Positions 31,034 to 41,875 of a DNA stretch of 64,000 nt are shown here, in pieces (position 1 is the first letter of the stretch; every line of letters starts with the position of its first letter). The position numbers and the translations under genes were made by a program. Below the pieces are notes generated by a model. The model had not been told where the DNA came from, did not search any database, and saw only the letters and a list, made by a program, of their open reading frames with translations. Origin of the DNA: Epithemia pelagica (lineage: Eukaryota; Bacillariophyta; Bacillariophyceae; Surirellales; Surirellaceae); the NCBI GenBank assembly GCA_946965045.2, contig OX337235.1, positions 2,061,508-2,125,507 of the forward strand. Direction: 5' to 3'.

Positions 31034-33113
31034 ATGGCGAAACGAAAGAGAAGCACCATGACCCACACAAAACGTTCGAACGTACGACGACCAACGATGC
31101 ACTTGCCCACGCACTGTTTGGGGATGGGCGGTGGTTGGTTCCTCCTGGTAGTGGGTGCAGTCTCGGCCATAGTGTCGTCGTCGTCCTCCCATGGGGCCTT
31201 GGCATGGACCGTGGTTCGGCCGTTGGAGCATGCATTGGCGTTTGGGATACCACCCACTCCGGACAACACAAACCACAAGATTCGACAACAACAACGACAA
31301 CAACGAAACAATGGGTATAGCGTCGTGGTTCAATCGTCCCGTCAGTCGCTGGATGGTCCGGTTGCTCGGGACGACGACGACGACGAGGACTGCCGTGCTC
31401 TCGCCGACAGTGGCGACACCGTCGAGGATCGGTCCAGCATTGTGAGGCCAAATACAAATAGGAATACTGCCAGACGAAGGTTTCTGCAGTCCTCTTTAGC
31501 TTCCTCCCTGGCTTTGGTACTGCCATCCATGTCGTTGGCTGTGGGATTGGCCCAATTTCCTCAAACCAGTCCCTTTTCCAATGCCTATCATTTTATGCGG
31601 ATTGGGACGACCTTGCTGGAGGAAGAGGATATATGGAGTACCAATGCGCTTTTTCTGACCAACCGAGAGGATGCACTCTCGCCGACTGGACAAGAACAAG
31701 TCGTTTCGGCCTGTCGCCTGTTGAAAGAACCCCAGCAGTGTCCCACGGTGGTCCGACACAGTTTGGCGGCCGGCTCCATTGATACGGCAACGCTATTGAG
31801 CCGTGAGTTGGGTTTGGGAAGAGATCGTGTCGTGGGGGAATATACGTTTCTGGATCCACGAGCGATTGGACAGTGGGACATGTTGAGCAAGACCTCGACC
31901 ATGCCGGCCGTATGGGCCATGGATGAAATGGAGGCGGGTGCCAATGGCAAGGGCGGACGACCTCCTCCCAATGAAGATGGGACGCCCCACGAAACCTTGG
32001 CCGACCAAACCATTCGACTACGTCAACTCTTTTCCCTGCTGGAAACACAATACTCGGGCGACACGATCTTACTCGTCTTTTCCGATGGCACGGGACCGGC
32101 GGTCTTGTCGGCCATGGTGGCCGGAATTCCACTCAATCGAGTACATGAACTGGAATTCGAGCCGGGAGAAGTGCGGCTCGATATCACCAAGGATTCGGTT
32201 CAAGCGCTGTGGCAAGCAAAACAAGCCGATCGCACGGCCATGGCGGCGTATCGAGACACGTTGCAACAAGGCCGGGTGGAATTGACGCAATTACGTTCCA
32301 CACAAGCCTTTGTGAATCGAAAAGACGAAAAACTGGAAGCCGAACTAGTCGCCATTGACGAACAATACAATCTGGAACAAGAACGCAAACAACAGGCCGA
32401 AATCGAACGCAAACAACAAGTAGAGGCCACTCGACAACAGGAACGACAAGAACGACAACGACGACACGAGCAAACCGATTCCTCGTCCTTGTGGATCTCG
32501 GACGAGGGTGGAACCGCCATTCTCCCAACGGTAGTGGCCGCGGGTGCCAGCTTTGTTGCCGTGGTGGGTGCAGCCCAATTGGGAACAGGCGGTGACGACG
32601 ACGACAACAACCACGACACCACCACTGCTCGTACTGCCGATTCTGCAGTGGAACCAGGAGGAAACACAACGGCAACCATCACCGTCCAAACCTCCAAGGG
32701 GGATGAGTTGCCACTCCAGTCCTACTTTGGTAGTAGGAAGGGTTCCACCAACACCACCATCGCAACCAACACGACGACAGATTCGGCGGTGAAACCACAA
32801 TTGGTCAATGGCGATCCAAGTGGTACCATGAAGATCCTCTACGATGATGATTTGGTTCCACCCTTGGATCCCTATCAAAAGGCGGAGAAGGCAATGAAAG
32901 AGTACTTGGACCAAGACGATGGTGGAGATGCGTGTAAGTTGAATTGCTTGTGTGTATTTAATCTTCTTTTCATAGTTGGTCGGGGACACAAATTGTCTGA
33001 CCACACTTTTGTCTTTTTTCCACTGTGCAGGGATTTTGTCGCTCTCGGAAATGATTGAAGAACCGGATGCTTTATCCAGTGAACAAAATCCTTCAGAAGA
33101 CACTAGTACATGA
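31034..33113 (+). CDS. Plastid-targeted degenerate phosphoglycerate-mutase-fold protein (two exons)
   Basis: Exons 31034-32933 and 33031-33113; the 97-nt intron (GTAAGT...TGTGCAG) joins GGDA to WILSLSEMIEE, 660 aa. A hydrophobic leader ends at ALAWTVV. A second element, ARRRFLQSSLASSLALVLPS, looks like a twin-arginine thylakoid signal, suggesting the lumen. The core YHFMRIGTTLLEEEDIW, LTNREDALSPTGQEQV and LLVFSDGTGPAVLS follows the phosphoglycerate mutase layout. The catalytic RHG His is Ile, and the second catalytic HG is DG, so enzymatic activity is unlikely. A Gln/Glu/Arg coiled coil, an Ala/Val hydrophobic segment and an Asn/Thr-rich tail follow. Confidence 0.72.
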
Positions 33114-33661
33114 AGAGAACTATATGTTTCCGTTTCACTCTGTGGTTCCTGTTGAACCGGGGACTTCCCTGCTACAGTAAATGTTGGTGTCCGATAGGCG
33201 GGGCGCGAGCTTTTGACCATACCCTACTATAGCTTTAGTTCCACAAAAACACTACTAGACCATCATAGAAGAGCACTGTCATGGGTCTGTTTATTGTGTT
33301 TGATGCAAAAGGATTGTCGTTCGGCATTTTCCTTGGATCGATCATGGCATTTAGAGAACCTCTCAAGCTAGAGGGTCGAACTACCACATATACTTCCGAG
33401 CAATAGGTAGGAGTTCGGATTTCGGATTCTGCCACCAACAAAATTTTGGGTTCTTCACGTACCCCCAAGCAGGGGTGAGTCGCACATCAGTCGATGCGCG
33501 ATGCGCATTCGTATACTCACCCCCACGGCTCGTCCTGCAACTCTCGATGTTGATACAAAATTCCAAATTACACATTATTCTCCCCACATTCATCACGGAG
33601 GTGGAGGTGCGGTGCTCCAATAACACCCACTGGTTCCCACAAACGCCACCGCCTCTCTCAG
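33114..33661. other. Upstream region of the PWI-domain gene
   Basis: Holds GC-box repeat A (33451-33536) and probably the undetected first exon of the next gene. Confidence 0.4.
33451..33536 (+). repeat. GC-box repeat A
   Basis: Begins with a hairpin-like ACCCCC-AAGC-AGGGGT (33461-33476) and ends at CTCACCCCCACGGCTCG...(33516-33536). The last 21 bases are identical to the reverse complement of 35645-35665. It precedes the PWI-domain gene. Confidence 0.65.
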
Positions 33662-34523
33662 AAGAAAGCCAGAGAGGCATATGCCGCTCAAAACGTCTCT
33701 ATATCCTCGAGATCGACTGAACGAGAAGACCAGCACAGCATCGCCAAAAACCACACCGACAATTCTTCGTTGTACAGCAATCCTCCTTCATTGCAAGCAC
33801 CGAATGCCTTTCCAATCCCTTCTTCTGTCCCTGTTGCCGAACCGTCCCGTCGTTGTTATGAAACACCATTGGCGAACAAGCAACCACCTTCCCAAAACCA
33901 GCAGAATGAAGAAAAGTCAGAACCATCTGGGTTTTTAGACAGTGGTGCGGCCAGTTCCCTTTCCACCATTCCGTCCGAGTCAACCCAAACCGGCCCGAAT
34001 CTAGTTCAGTATGCCTATCTTCCTCCTTCTTCTTCTCATGGGGGCACTCAACGTTCGTTTACCATTGATCGTCATGAAAACCCGATTGCTGCAAGCAACA
34101 CCACCTCCGCCGATGATGGGTCCACCACCCTCCATGCCCCCTCCTCCCGTGGGTGGTGGAGGAGGAGCACTGCCACCACCACCTCTCGGTGGAACACTGC
34201 CACCTCCTCCTCATGGAGGAGCACCGCCCATGCCACCACCTCCCATGCATGACTTACCACCACCTCCAACATCTGCAGCAGCAGCAGCAGGAGGAAGCAA
34301 GGTGGAACAAGTGGGCGACTTGAAAGAGTGGATTGCCAAAGAGATTCAGCAGTTGCTGGGAGAACCAGAAGCCTCCTTGGTGGATTTCATTTACGATCAT
34401 GCCACCAAGCATGCCGATCGTCCCATGGCCGATTTACGACCCGAGTTGCAGGATGTCTTGGAGGAGGATGCTCCAGCCTTTTTGGACAAGTTGCAAGAAC
34501 AAGTCAATCAGTTGAATCGGTAG
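33662..34523 (+). CDS. PWI-domain protein (RBM25-like C-terminus), 5' exon unresolved
   Basis: The secure part is the C-terminus: a Pro/Met/Gly tract followed by LKEWIAKEIQQLLGEPEASL and VDFIYDHATKHADRPMADL, a PWI domain as in RBM25 and other splicing factors that bind RNA. An upstream stretch of 130 codons in another frame (33662-34052, KKAREAYAAQNVSISS onward) is stop-free and looks coding. A 43-nt intron 34053-34095 (GTTCGT...GCAAG) would join the two in frame as HGGTQ-PTPPPPMM. Its 5' boundary fits an acceptor CTCTCTCAG at 33661, so a further upstream exon with the ATG must exist. An alternative is the intronless ORF 34011-34523. Confidence 0.55.
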
Positions 34524-34986
34524 CAAGCGATCGCATTGCTAGGTGAACTTTGAACAATATTTCGGGTTTGGGGAACAGACTCTCACCAGCATGAGAATGG
34601 GCCACACCGGTGGTCTTTTCCATAGTTGTTTTTACTTTGGGATAAAAGAGCCGCATACCAGACCCTAGAAGCAACAAAAGGAAAACACATGGATGTGATT
34701 CCTCCGTTGCTGTTATCATTACTACCAAGACCACAAGTTCTGTCCATTAGAGTAACGAGACAACCTTCTATTCTCCTTAGTTGCAACTACCAGATCTTTC
34801 GAGTAGAATCGGATCGTCGTACAGTTAAAAGGATATGAATGTTGGACTCGAGATTTTTTAGCGAAGAAACCTTGGTAGGCGTCTCTCACTGTCATCTCGT
34901 ACAAAGACTGTTTTTGCCCAGAATCATATCGTCGAAACCAACGGATTGGACGACGCAAAAGCAACTGAATAGAAGGTAGTTGTCTT
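34524..34986. other. Convergent intergenic region, nothing recognised
   Basis: 3' flank between the PWI-domain gene and the His-rich gene. No ORF or repeat of note. Confidence 0.5.
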
Positions 34987-35415
34987 TTACAGCTCTGTGT
35001 GGACCACCGAACCATGGTCGTGTCCGTGGTGATGATGATGACCACCATGATGGTGCTCCTCATGTTGGTTTTGACCATGTCCATGATGACGATGATGATC
35101 TGCATGTTGATGATGTGAATGTCCATGGTGGTGGTGATGATGCGAGTGATCATGTTCTTCCAAAATTGCCACCGACTGCATAAATGAGCCGCATCATCTT
35201 GGATTGTGTGACATTGGATATTGGATAACTTCGCAACAGGCATTCAACTGCCATGGTCTGGTGGTTTTCCCATGCCAGTCGAGAAATGAGAGGAGGATGG
35301 CCCGTTCTAGAAGTGGTAATTGGAAAGAGGGAGTGGTGGGCGAAGGAGAAGAAGGTTGGTAGAGTGAAATACGGTTGTCGGGTGGATTGGTAAGTGTTTC
35401 TTTGCCTCCGTTCAT
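34987..35415 (-). CDS. Small His-rich protein (two exons)
   Basis: Exons 35415-35230 and 35175-34987. A 54-nt intron (GTTATC...ATGCAG) removes an in-frame TGA and joins NACCE to SVAILEEHDHS, 124 aa. The first exon encodes MNGGKETLTNPPDNRIS and a short Leu-rich helix ending in a CC pair. The second encodes about 30 His out of 62 residues, in HHH and HGH runs mixed with Asp, Glu and Gln. Such tracts bind Zn, Ni or Cu in metallochaperones and transporter loops. No membrane segment is present. A TATATA box lies 95 bp upstream. Splicing is inferred; without it the His-rich part would be a separate 64-aa ORF. Confidence 0.5.
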
Positions 35416-35503
35416 GGTGGTGGAAATGGTGCTGTAGTGGGGCAGTTCGATAGACACAACAGAGAGGTTCCGGTGGGACTTCAATAGCCGAGGGCCTTCA
35501 TCA

Positions 35504-35513
35504 CTATATATAG
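35504..35513 (-). promoter_or_regulatory. TATA-like box for the His-rich gene
   Basis: CTATATATAG, about 95 bp before the proposed ATG on the minus strand. Because it is palindromic, orientation cannot be told from sequence. Confidence 0.35.
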
Positions 35514-35644
35514 AACGAATGTGCAAAAGGATACGGTGTGAAGACGTCAATTGCTGATGCAGTGGATCTCACTCGTTTGGGTCCGCGGTGGAACTGTGGA
35601 GGTGAAAATGGTTTTGTATCATCATCGGGAAATCGCCGATTTTG

Positions 35645-35740
35645 GAGGACGAGCCGTGGGGGTGAGAATAGGAATGCCTCTTTTTTCCGACTCAGGCGGG
35701 ATTCCGCTACTCACCCCCGCTAGAGGGGTAGTTCTTCACG
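35645..35740 (-). repeat. GC-box repeat B (inverted copy of A)
   Basis: Positions 35645-35665 are the exact reverse complement of the end of repeat A. The other end holds CACCCCC-GCTA-GAGGGG (35711-35727), a hairpin-forming box. It lies in the divergent promoter before NVL. Confidence 0.65.
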
Positions 35741-35971
35741 ATGTCACGTTTTCACCACCAACCACCACCCATCACTCGCCTAATAGGAGTACTTCGTTCT
35801 TTTCAGGCCCCCGATTGCGTGGGCCGAAGTCAAAAAGGCCTTCATGCAAAAAGAGAACACCATCGAATAATGGTTGTTCTCTTCAGTTTTTGATACCATC
35901 CGTTGTTGCTGCTTTTCTAGAGATCGTCGACAAAACCAGGGAGCCAGGATTCATCTATCGGACGCAGGAGA

Positions 35972-38779
35972 ATGGACGATCCAACCATGACGGGCGTGGT
36001 TGATCGAAAGCTGGCTCATTTGGTCAAGAAGATGATGAATCCTAATGATTCTTCGCCGCCCAACACCGATTATGTGGTTACTATACTTCGAACACAGCAT
36101 CGAGAATATCAACGAAAGAATGCTTCGGATCTTAAGAAGCAAGTGGAAGTTGCTGTGGAGTATTTACTCTCGATGCAGGATAAGCAACAGCAAACATCAC
36201 CAATGATGCCAGCACAGCAACGTTCATCAGCGTCACCATCGTTGTCGAAGAAACGGAGGTCCGCCATAATGGAAGCTACAGATGATGGAAAATTGACCAA
36301 CAAAGTGGTCATTGAAGACGAACCTGTACGAGAACCCTTGTCGTCCAAGAAACGGAGGGAACGAACAGAGGAGAAAAGTTACGACAAAGCCGCGGTCCAA
36401 GAAGAGGTGGTACGAGAGCGAGTGGGTGCAGGAGGGGGGCTGAATGCTTCTCTTCGGAATCGTTACCGAAAACAACAACAAAAAGATTCGCGAGAAGAAC
36501 GAGTAATAGATCTAGTGTCCAAAGTGGACAAAGAGGACGACGAGGAAGATTCCACACAGGAGAAACCGAGCGCAACGAATGCCACAGATCCAACGGCATC
36601 AATCAGTAAAGTCAAGAAAAGAAAACGTGCAAAGGGAACTCCTGGACTGGACAGGTTGAAGATGCAGGATAACGACAGTCCCTCCTTTTTGCAACCAGTT
36701 CCAAGACCGAAAGAACGATACACTGATCTTGGTGGTATGGATGCAACGGTGCGTGAGTTGCGTCAATTGGTGGAATATCCAATTATGCGACCAGAATTGT
36801 ATCATCACTTGGGGATTGAGCCTCCTAGGGGAGTTCTCTTGAGGGGACCACCCGGGACTGGGAAAAGCCACCTTGCCAATGCGATTGCCGGAGAGTTGGA
36901 TGTGGACTTTTTTCGTGTGTCAGCTCCTGAACTTGTTTCGGGCATGTCGGGGGAATCTGAGGGCCGAATAAGGGATCTGTTCAAGTCAGCTTCAGATCAT
37001 GCGCCGGCCATCATCTTTCTGGATGAAATTGATGCTGTAGCTCCCAAAAGAAACGAAGCTGGTAGCTCTAGGGGTATGGAAAAGAGAATGGTGGCTCAGC
37101 TTCTCACCAGTATGGATGCGATTGCACCAGAACACAACCGTGACAGAGCTACGGTTGTTGTTCTGGCGGCGACCAACCGGCCAGATTCCTTGGATTCGGC
37201 ACTTCGACGAGCCGGTCGCTTCGATCGTGAGATTCTCCTGGGAGTTCCGGACGAGGAAGCACGTGAAAAGATTGTTCGATCCATGGCGGCAGGCATGAGA
37301 CTATCAGGTGATTTTGACTTTCCACTCATTGCTAAGAAAACTCCTGGATTTGTAGGCGCAGACTTGCGCAGTTTGCTCAAGGAAGCAGCCGTTCTCGCCA
37401 TCAATCGGATCTATCAAAACATTCAACAAATCGATGGAAGAGACGACGAAAAGAAGGGACAAGGAGACCCAGATAGTAAGCCCAAACCACTGACAGCAGA
37501 AGAGATGGAGCCCTTGTATGTGACAATGACCGATTTTCTTTGTGCGATTCCCTCGGTACAGCCTTCAAGGTAAGAGCACGGAAGCATATACTGTACGAAG
37601 CATTGAAGTTGTCGTTGACATGTTTCTTTTTTATTTCACAGTAAACGAGAGGGATTTGCAACTGTTCCTGATGTGAGCTGGGACGATATTGGAGCACTGC
37701 AGGACATCCGAGAGGAACTGGCTATATCGGTTCTCGAACCGATCCGCAACCCTGAAAAGTTTAAGCTGCTGGGGCTTACAATACACGCAGGAGTGTTGCT
37801 GTATGGGCCTCCGGGCTGCGGGAAGACTCTTCTGGCGAAAGCCATTGCGAACGAAAGTGGTGCAAACTTTATCTCGGTCAAAGGCCCTGAGCTCTTGGAC
37901 AAATATGTTGGTGAAAGCGAGCGATCTGTCCGGTTGGTGTTTGAGCGTGCACGGGCTTCAAGCCCTTGCGTTGTGTTCTTTGACGAACTTGATTCACTAG
38001 TGCCAAAGAGGGGGATGGACTCTAGTGGTAGTGGGGTAAGTGAACGAGTGGTCAATCAGCTCTTGACAGAACTGGATGGTCTCGATAGCCGTCGCAGCGT
38101 GTTTGTCATCGCTGCAACGAACCGACCTGAGCTTATCGACCCCGCCATGATGAGACCTGGGCGCTTGGATAAGCTGTTGTACGTTCCTGTCCCATCACCG
38201 GAAGAACGAGTATCGATTTTGAAGGCATTGACCAAAACTGTTAAACTTGCCAGTGATGTGGATTTGGACAAAATTGGCTCGTCGGATCGGGCCACCGGTT
38301 ACAGTGGTGCCGATTGCGCAGCCCTATTACGGGAAGCTGGTCTTGCAGTTTTAAAGGAAGACGCATCTCGACCGACCGGGAAGGATTGCTCAGCTGATAA
38401 AGAGCCACTTTGCATTCAGAGTAAACACTTTGACGCAGCATTCAAAGCCGTTATCCCATCCGTATCGATCAAAGACCAGAAGAGATACGACCGAATGCGG
38501 GAACGCATGAGTACTGCGCGCTCACCCGCAGTAGCAGAAAATGACACAAACAATGGTGACAATGAAACTGCAACTGGTGATGACACTAACATGAATAAAA
38601 GCGGCATGGATGTGGAAGAAACTTCTAGAGTTGGGCATGTCGACAGTGCAGCAACAAAGGAAGAGGCCACTAACGACAATGAAGCAGGAGAAAAGATACC
38701 GGATGCTAAACCTAGTACAGATACGTCAATTGTGAAGACGGAAGCAACCGAGGAAGCACCGTCGCCGAAAAAAAAATAG
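35972..38779 (+). CDS. NVL: Nuclear VCP-like AAA ATPase (NVL/Rix7), two exons
   Basis: Exons 35972-37569 and 37642-38779; the 72-nt intron joins VQPSS to KREGFATVPDVSWDDIG, 911 aa. The N-terminal helical domain and Lys/Arg-rich linker (nuclear signals such as KVKKRKRAK) precede two AAA domains. D1 has GPPGTGKS and IIFLDEIDAVAPKR; D2 has GPPGCGKT and VVFFDELDSLVPKR. The KREGFATVPDVSWDDIGAL segment is diagnostic of NVL/Rix7, which removes pre-60S ribosome assembly factors in the nucleolus. An acidic/Thr-rich tail ends in KKK. Walker residues and arginine fingers (NRPDSLDSALRRAGRFD, MRPGRLDK) are intact. Confidence 0.93.
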
Positions 38780-38960
38780 CCAGATCGAACTGTTACGGAT
38801 GGCAATGACAAGTTCCAGTTGGGGATACAAGTGTCTTGTGAAAGGAATGATGGGAATCAGAAAAACGATCAAAACATCAGGTGGTTTTGCTCGGGTAAGA
38901 TTTCGACAGCAACAAAATCGTTCACCTATGGAAGCAGAGAATATCTTATTAGTTAGCATG

Positions 38961-39908
38961 TTATTGCCGTTTCAGTGACAATGAGCGCTCATTAATACTA
39001 TCTATTTGTCCAGGTGACAACTTGTGTATGCCAAGTTCTTCTGATACCAGAACAACTTCAAACACAAGTCCTCCTGTATTTGGTTGATCGCTGCGATGTT
39101 TTGCCCCAGTCCCATTATCATCTATCACTGCCTTTCGAACAATATCGAACGCTCGAGCCAGCTGATCGGCCGGTGTATTGTCGCGTTCCAGTATTCTCGG
39201 CCATGCGTTCTCTAGAGTGCGCTTGAACGTGCTTGCCTGACCTCCAACCAATACAAATGGCCGTTCAATTTCGTTGGATGAAAGTGTGTGGATTGCGCCC
39301 GAAGGATCAGTGATGAATATATTATTGTGGCTCGACGGAGACGCGACATCTTGGTTCGAGATCCGACCATGATTGCCCTCGACTACCACAAAGTGAGCTC
39401 CGTAGGGCCGTATGCCCCCTCCAATAGCAAACTGTTGACAACGACGGCTCGCGGCCATTGCCCATTCATGTGCTCTGCAAAACGGTGTCCCATAGAGCCC
39501 TTCATGTTCCATGCTGTCTTGTTGCACTTTTCGGCCAAGAGCACCACAATCAGCCAAGACACCGGCCAACCCTATCATTACAGATTTGTTGTTGTTCGAA
39601 TTGTTCATGTTCAGTCCATTATTTTGGTACACCAGCAAGCGCTCCTGCAAGCGGAACGATGGACGATACGTGAGAATGGCCACTAACCGTGACTCCTCAC
39701 TGGAATCTCTACCAAGAGGCAAGAGGACAATTGGTGCAGAATGGTCAGCTGCCCGGCAAGCATATTCCAGTTGCAGCAAGCGACCGTCGGGTGTATACAT
39801 TGGCGCACTCATATCGTATTGATACGGGCTGTAAACTTCACCAGATGCAATCATGAATGCAAGCGACACCAAGATTGCTGTCTGACCCACTCTCCTTATG
39901 ACATCCAT
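38961..39908 (-). CDS. Secretory-leader proteasome alpha-subunit-like protein
   Basis: 315 aa from the ATG at 39908; the longer ORF opens with TTG. Residues 1-24 (VGQTAILVSLAFMIASGE core) form a signal peptide. The mature start YQYDMSAPMYTPDGRLLQLEY matches the proteasome alpha N-terminal signature (YDxxxxxFSPEGRLxQVEYA). Later segments MIGLAGVLADCGAL, CRAHEWAMAASRRCQQFAIGG and PYGAHFVVV follow the alpha-subunit fold (SGLxAD, PYG). Ordinary alpha subunits are cytosolic and lack a leader, so this paralogue probably lies in the secretory pathway or outside. It has an Asn-rich insertion near residue 105. Core assembly is unlikely; its role is unknown. Confidence 0.7.
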   Translation of the reverse strand: MDVIRRVGQTAILVSLAFMIASGEVYSPYQYDMSAPMYTPDGRLLQLEYACRAADHSAPIVLLPLGRDSSEESRLVAILTYRPSFRLQERLLVYQNNGLNMNNSNNNKSVMIGLAGVLADCGALGRKVQQDSMEHEGLYGTPFCRAHEWAMAASRRCQQFAIGGGIRPYGAHFVVVEGNHGRISNQDVASPSSHNNIFITDPSGAIHTLSSNEIERPFVLVGGQASTFKRTLENAWPRILERDNTPADQLARAFDIVRKAVIDDNGTGAKHRSDQPNTGGLVFEVVLVSEELGIHKLSPGQIDSINERSLSLKRQ

Positions 39909-40482
39909 GGCCGTTTGAACCCTGACGAGGCCCTTGAGATGATCCAAAATGTTCTTGACGGGCGTCGAAAGGAAAGTGAAACACCTATGAAGTGGAACTA
40001 CTCCTTGACTTCTGTGGATTGTTGATGGTAGATTGGATTCGCAATTCCCAATTCCCAAACCCAAAATCCAAACGCCTTTGCGCGACCAATGGTTTCCAGA
40101 ATCTTGCAGAATCTTACTACTTTTTCATGTGGATCTTTTCACTTATGCAAATGGTCCACAATAATGCATAATGCAAATACCTTTCGTCGTGATAAGGAGT
40201 AGAGGTGGTTGGCTGACATGAGCGCGGGCAACAGCAGCACCTGTTGCGCGCCCCTGTGGTGGTGGCAGCAACAGCAGAGGTCGTAAGTGGTACGAATACG
40301 AGCATATTGCAGAGAAGGGACAATTATTTTAGGGGGTTTTGTCTTGTCCCTTTGTGGTCTTGGCTTTCATTCCACTCCTTGTTGTGTCGCCCGTGTATGT
40401 GGATTTGCTGAGCGACTAATCACAGTTGGGGAAGAGTTGTCTCCATCCTGCTATTTCTTGAACACAATCTCGATCAATTCCA
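39909..40482. other. Divergent promoter region
   Basis: Between the proteasome-like gene and G-beta. No feature beyond the expected promoters was seen. Confidence 0.5.
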
Positions 40483-41875
40483 ATGTCAGATCTTAATAGT
40501 AAAATTGATACTGCCAAACAGAAGGTAAGATACTGTTGGTTTTTGACTCGACAAATGCCTTGAAACTTGGAAAACGGATTGGCAGCATGGAGCAGAAAGC
40601 TCTCGGTGGAGTATGACGATGTTTTGTTCAGATCGAATGTGTTTGTTATTTCATCTGTGGGGATCAGCTTCCCGGCCTTTTGTCCTTGAAGGACCCGTAA
40701 CTGCCTATATCTGCTCCGTTTGTGCGAACCCGTTCGCAGGTTTATTGGCATCTGATGGAATGAGGAAGAGGTACCATTTGCATCATCTTCTGACTTGTTT
40801 CTTCCTGACTGGGCAACAGGTGTCTACGCTGAAGCTGCAGATTTCCTCTGCACAATCCAGCAAACAGGACATGACTTTGAGCAAGGCTGCTGCCGGTGTG
40901 GATCCTCCTTTGGCCAGTTTACGCAGCCCACCCACTGTCAAGACACGCCGTACGCTCAAAGGGCACTTTGGAAAGGTGACGGCCCTTCATTGGGGAGGTG
41001 ACTCGCGAACTCTTGTTTCAGCTAGTCAAGATGGTAATCTGTTGGTGTGGAACGCTGTCACAGGCAATAAATTGCAATCGATAAGTTTGAAGTCGAGTTA
41101 TGTCATGTCTGTGGGGATTGAACAGTCACAAGGGAAGTTGATTGCGTGTGGAGGACTTGATAACTTGTGCACTGTCTATCGACGAGGCGATTCCGGTGGT
41201 GCTACAGAAATGGCCAGTCACGATGGTTTTTTGTCGTGTTGTCGCTTCCTTAGTGAACAACAAATGGTAACTTCCTCAGGAGATTCCACCTGTATCTTGT
41301 GGGATATCACCACAGCCAAACCAATTTCAACTTTTGCGGAACACCAAGCAGATGCAATGTTCTTGTCAGTTTTCCCTGATAAGAAAACATTTGTTAGTTG
41401 TTCGGTAGATCAGACAGCCAAGGTATGGGACATTCGGTCGCCAAAGGGCTCAGTGATGACCTTTATGGGACACTCTGCTGATGTCAACTGTGTCGAAGTG
41501 ATGAATTCAGATGGGAATTGTTTTGCATCTTGCAGTCAAGACTCGACCGTCCGTCTATATGATCTTCGAGCAATGAACGTGTTGCAAAAATTCGCAGTTC
41601 CTCCACCGGTAGCAGCTAACAATGTTGGTGATGAAGCCATTGACCAGGCTCCCGAGTCCTTCACTTCCCTAGCATTTTCAGGATCGGGACGAGTTCTGTT
41701 TGCTGGACATGCCGACGGAAGCGTCTATGCATTCGATACACTCGGCTCACGTTCAGGTCCAGTGTACCATTTGGAGAAGGCCCATGAGCGCCATGTTGCC
41801 TGTATTGGTGTCAGTCCTTCGGGAAGTGCGCTTAGTACTGGTTCATGGGACTCCAATATTAAAGTGTGGGCCTAG
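40483..41875 (+). CDS. GNB: Heterotrimeric G-protein beta subunit (two exons)
   Basis: Exons 40483-40524 and 40820-41875, with a 295-nt GTAAGA...CAACAG intron, 365 aa. Exon 1 encodes MSDLNSKIDTAKQK, the start of the N-terminal coiled coil that pairs with G-gamma. Seven WD40 blades follow: GHFGKVTALHWGGDSRTLVS, LLVWNAVTG, CILWDITT, AKVWDIRSP, VRLYDLR and a closing SWDSNIKVWA. Length and blade order fit canonical G-beta, which couples receptors to effectors at the plasma membrane. An ORF runs through most of the intron from 40613, but it is unlike any G-beta. Confidence 0.92.

Larger units (their letters stand above)
35416..35971. other. Divergent promoter region with repeat B
   Basis: Lies between the His-rich gene and NVL. 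Holds a TATA-like box and GC-box repeat B. Confidence 0.5.

Noticed and set aside
32345-33220. 291-codon minus-strand ORF
   Set aside because: Antisense to the plastid PGM-like gene; Val/Gly runs reflect the Asn/Thr codons on the other strand.
34011-34095. Hydrophobic N-terminus MPIFLLLLLMGAL as a signal peptide of the PWI protein
   Set aside because: A nuclear splicing-type protein would not carry one; the other frame here looks coding, so the hydrophobic stretch is probably a frame artefact.
40613-40819. N-terminal extension of the G-beta ORF
   Set aside because: Reads as intron: it is replaced by a short exon at 40483 that encodes a normal G-beta start with clean GT-AG sites.
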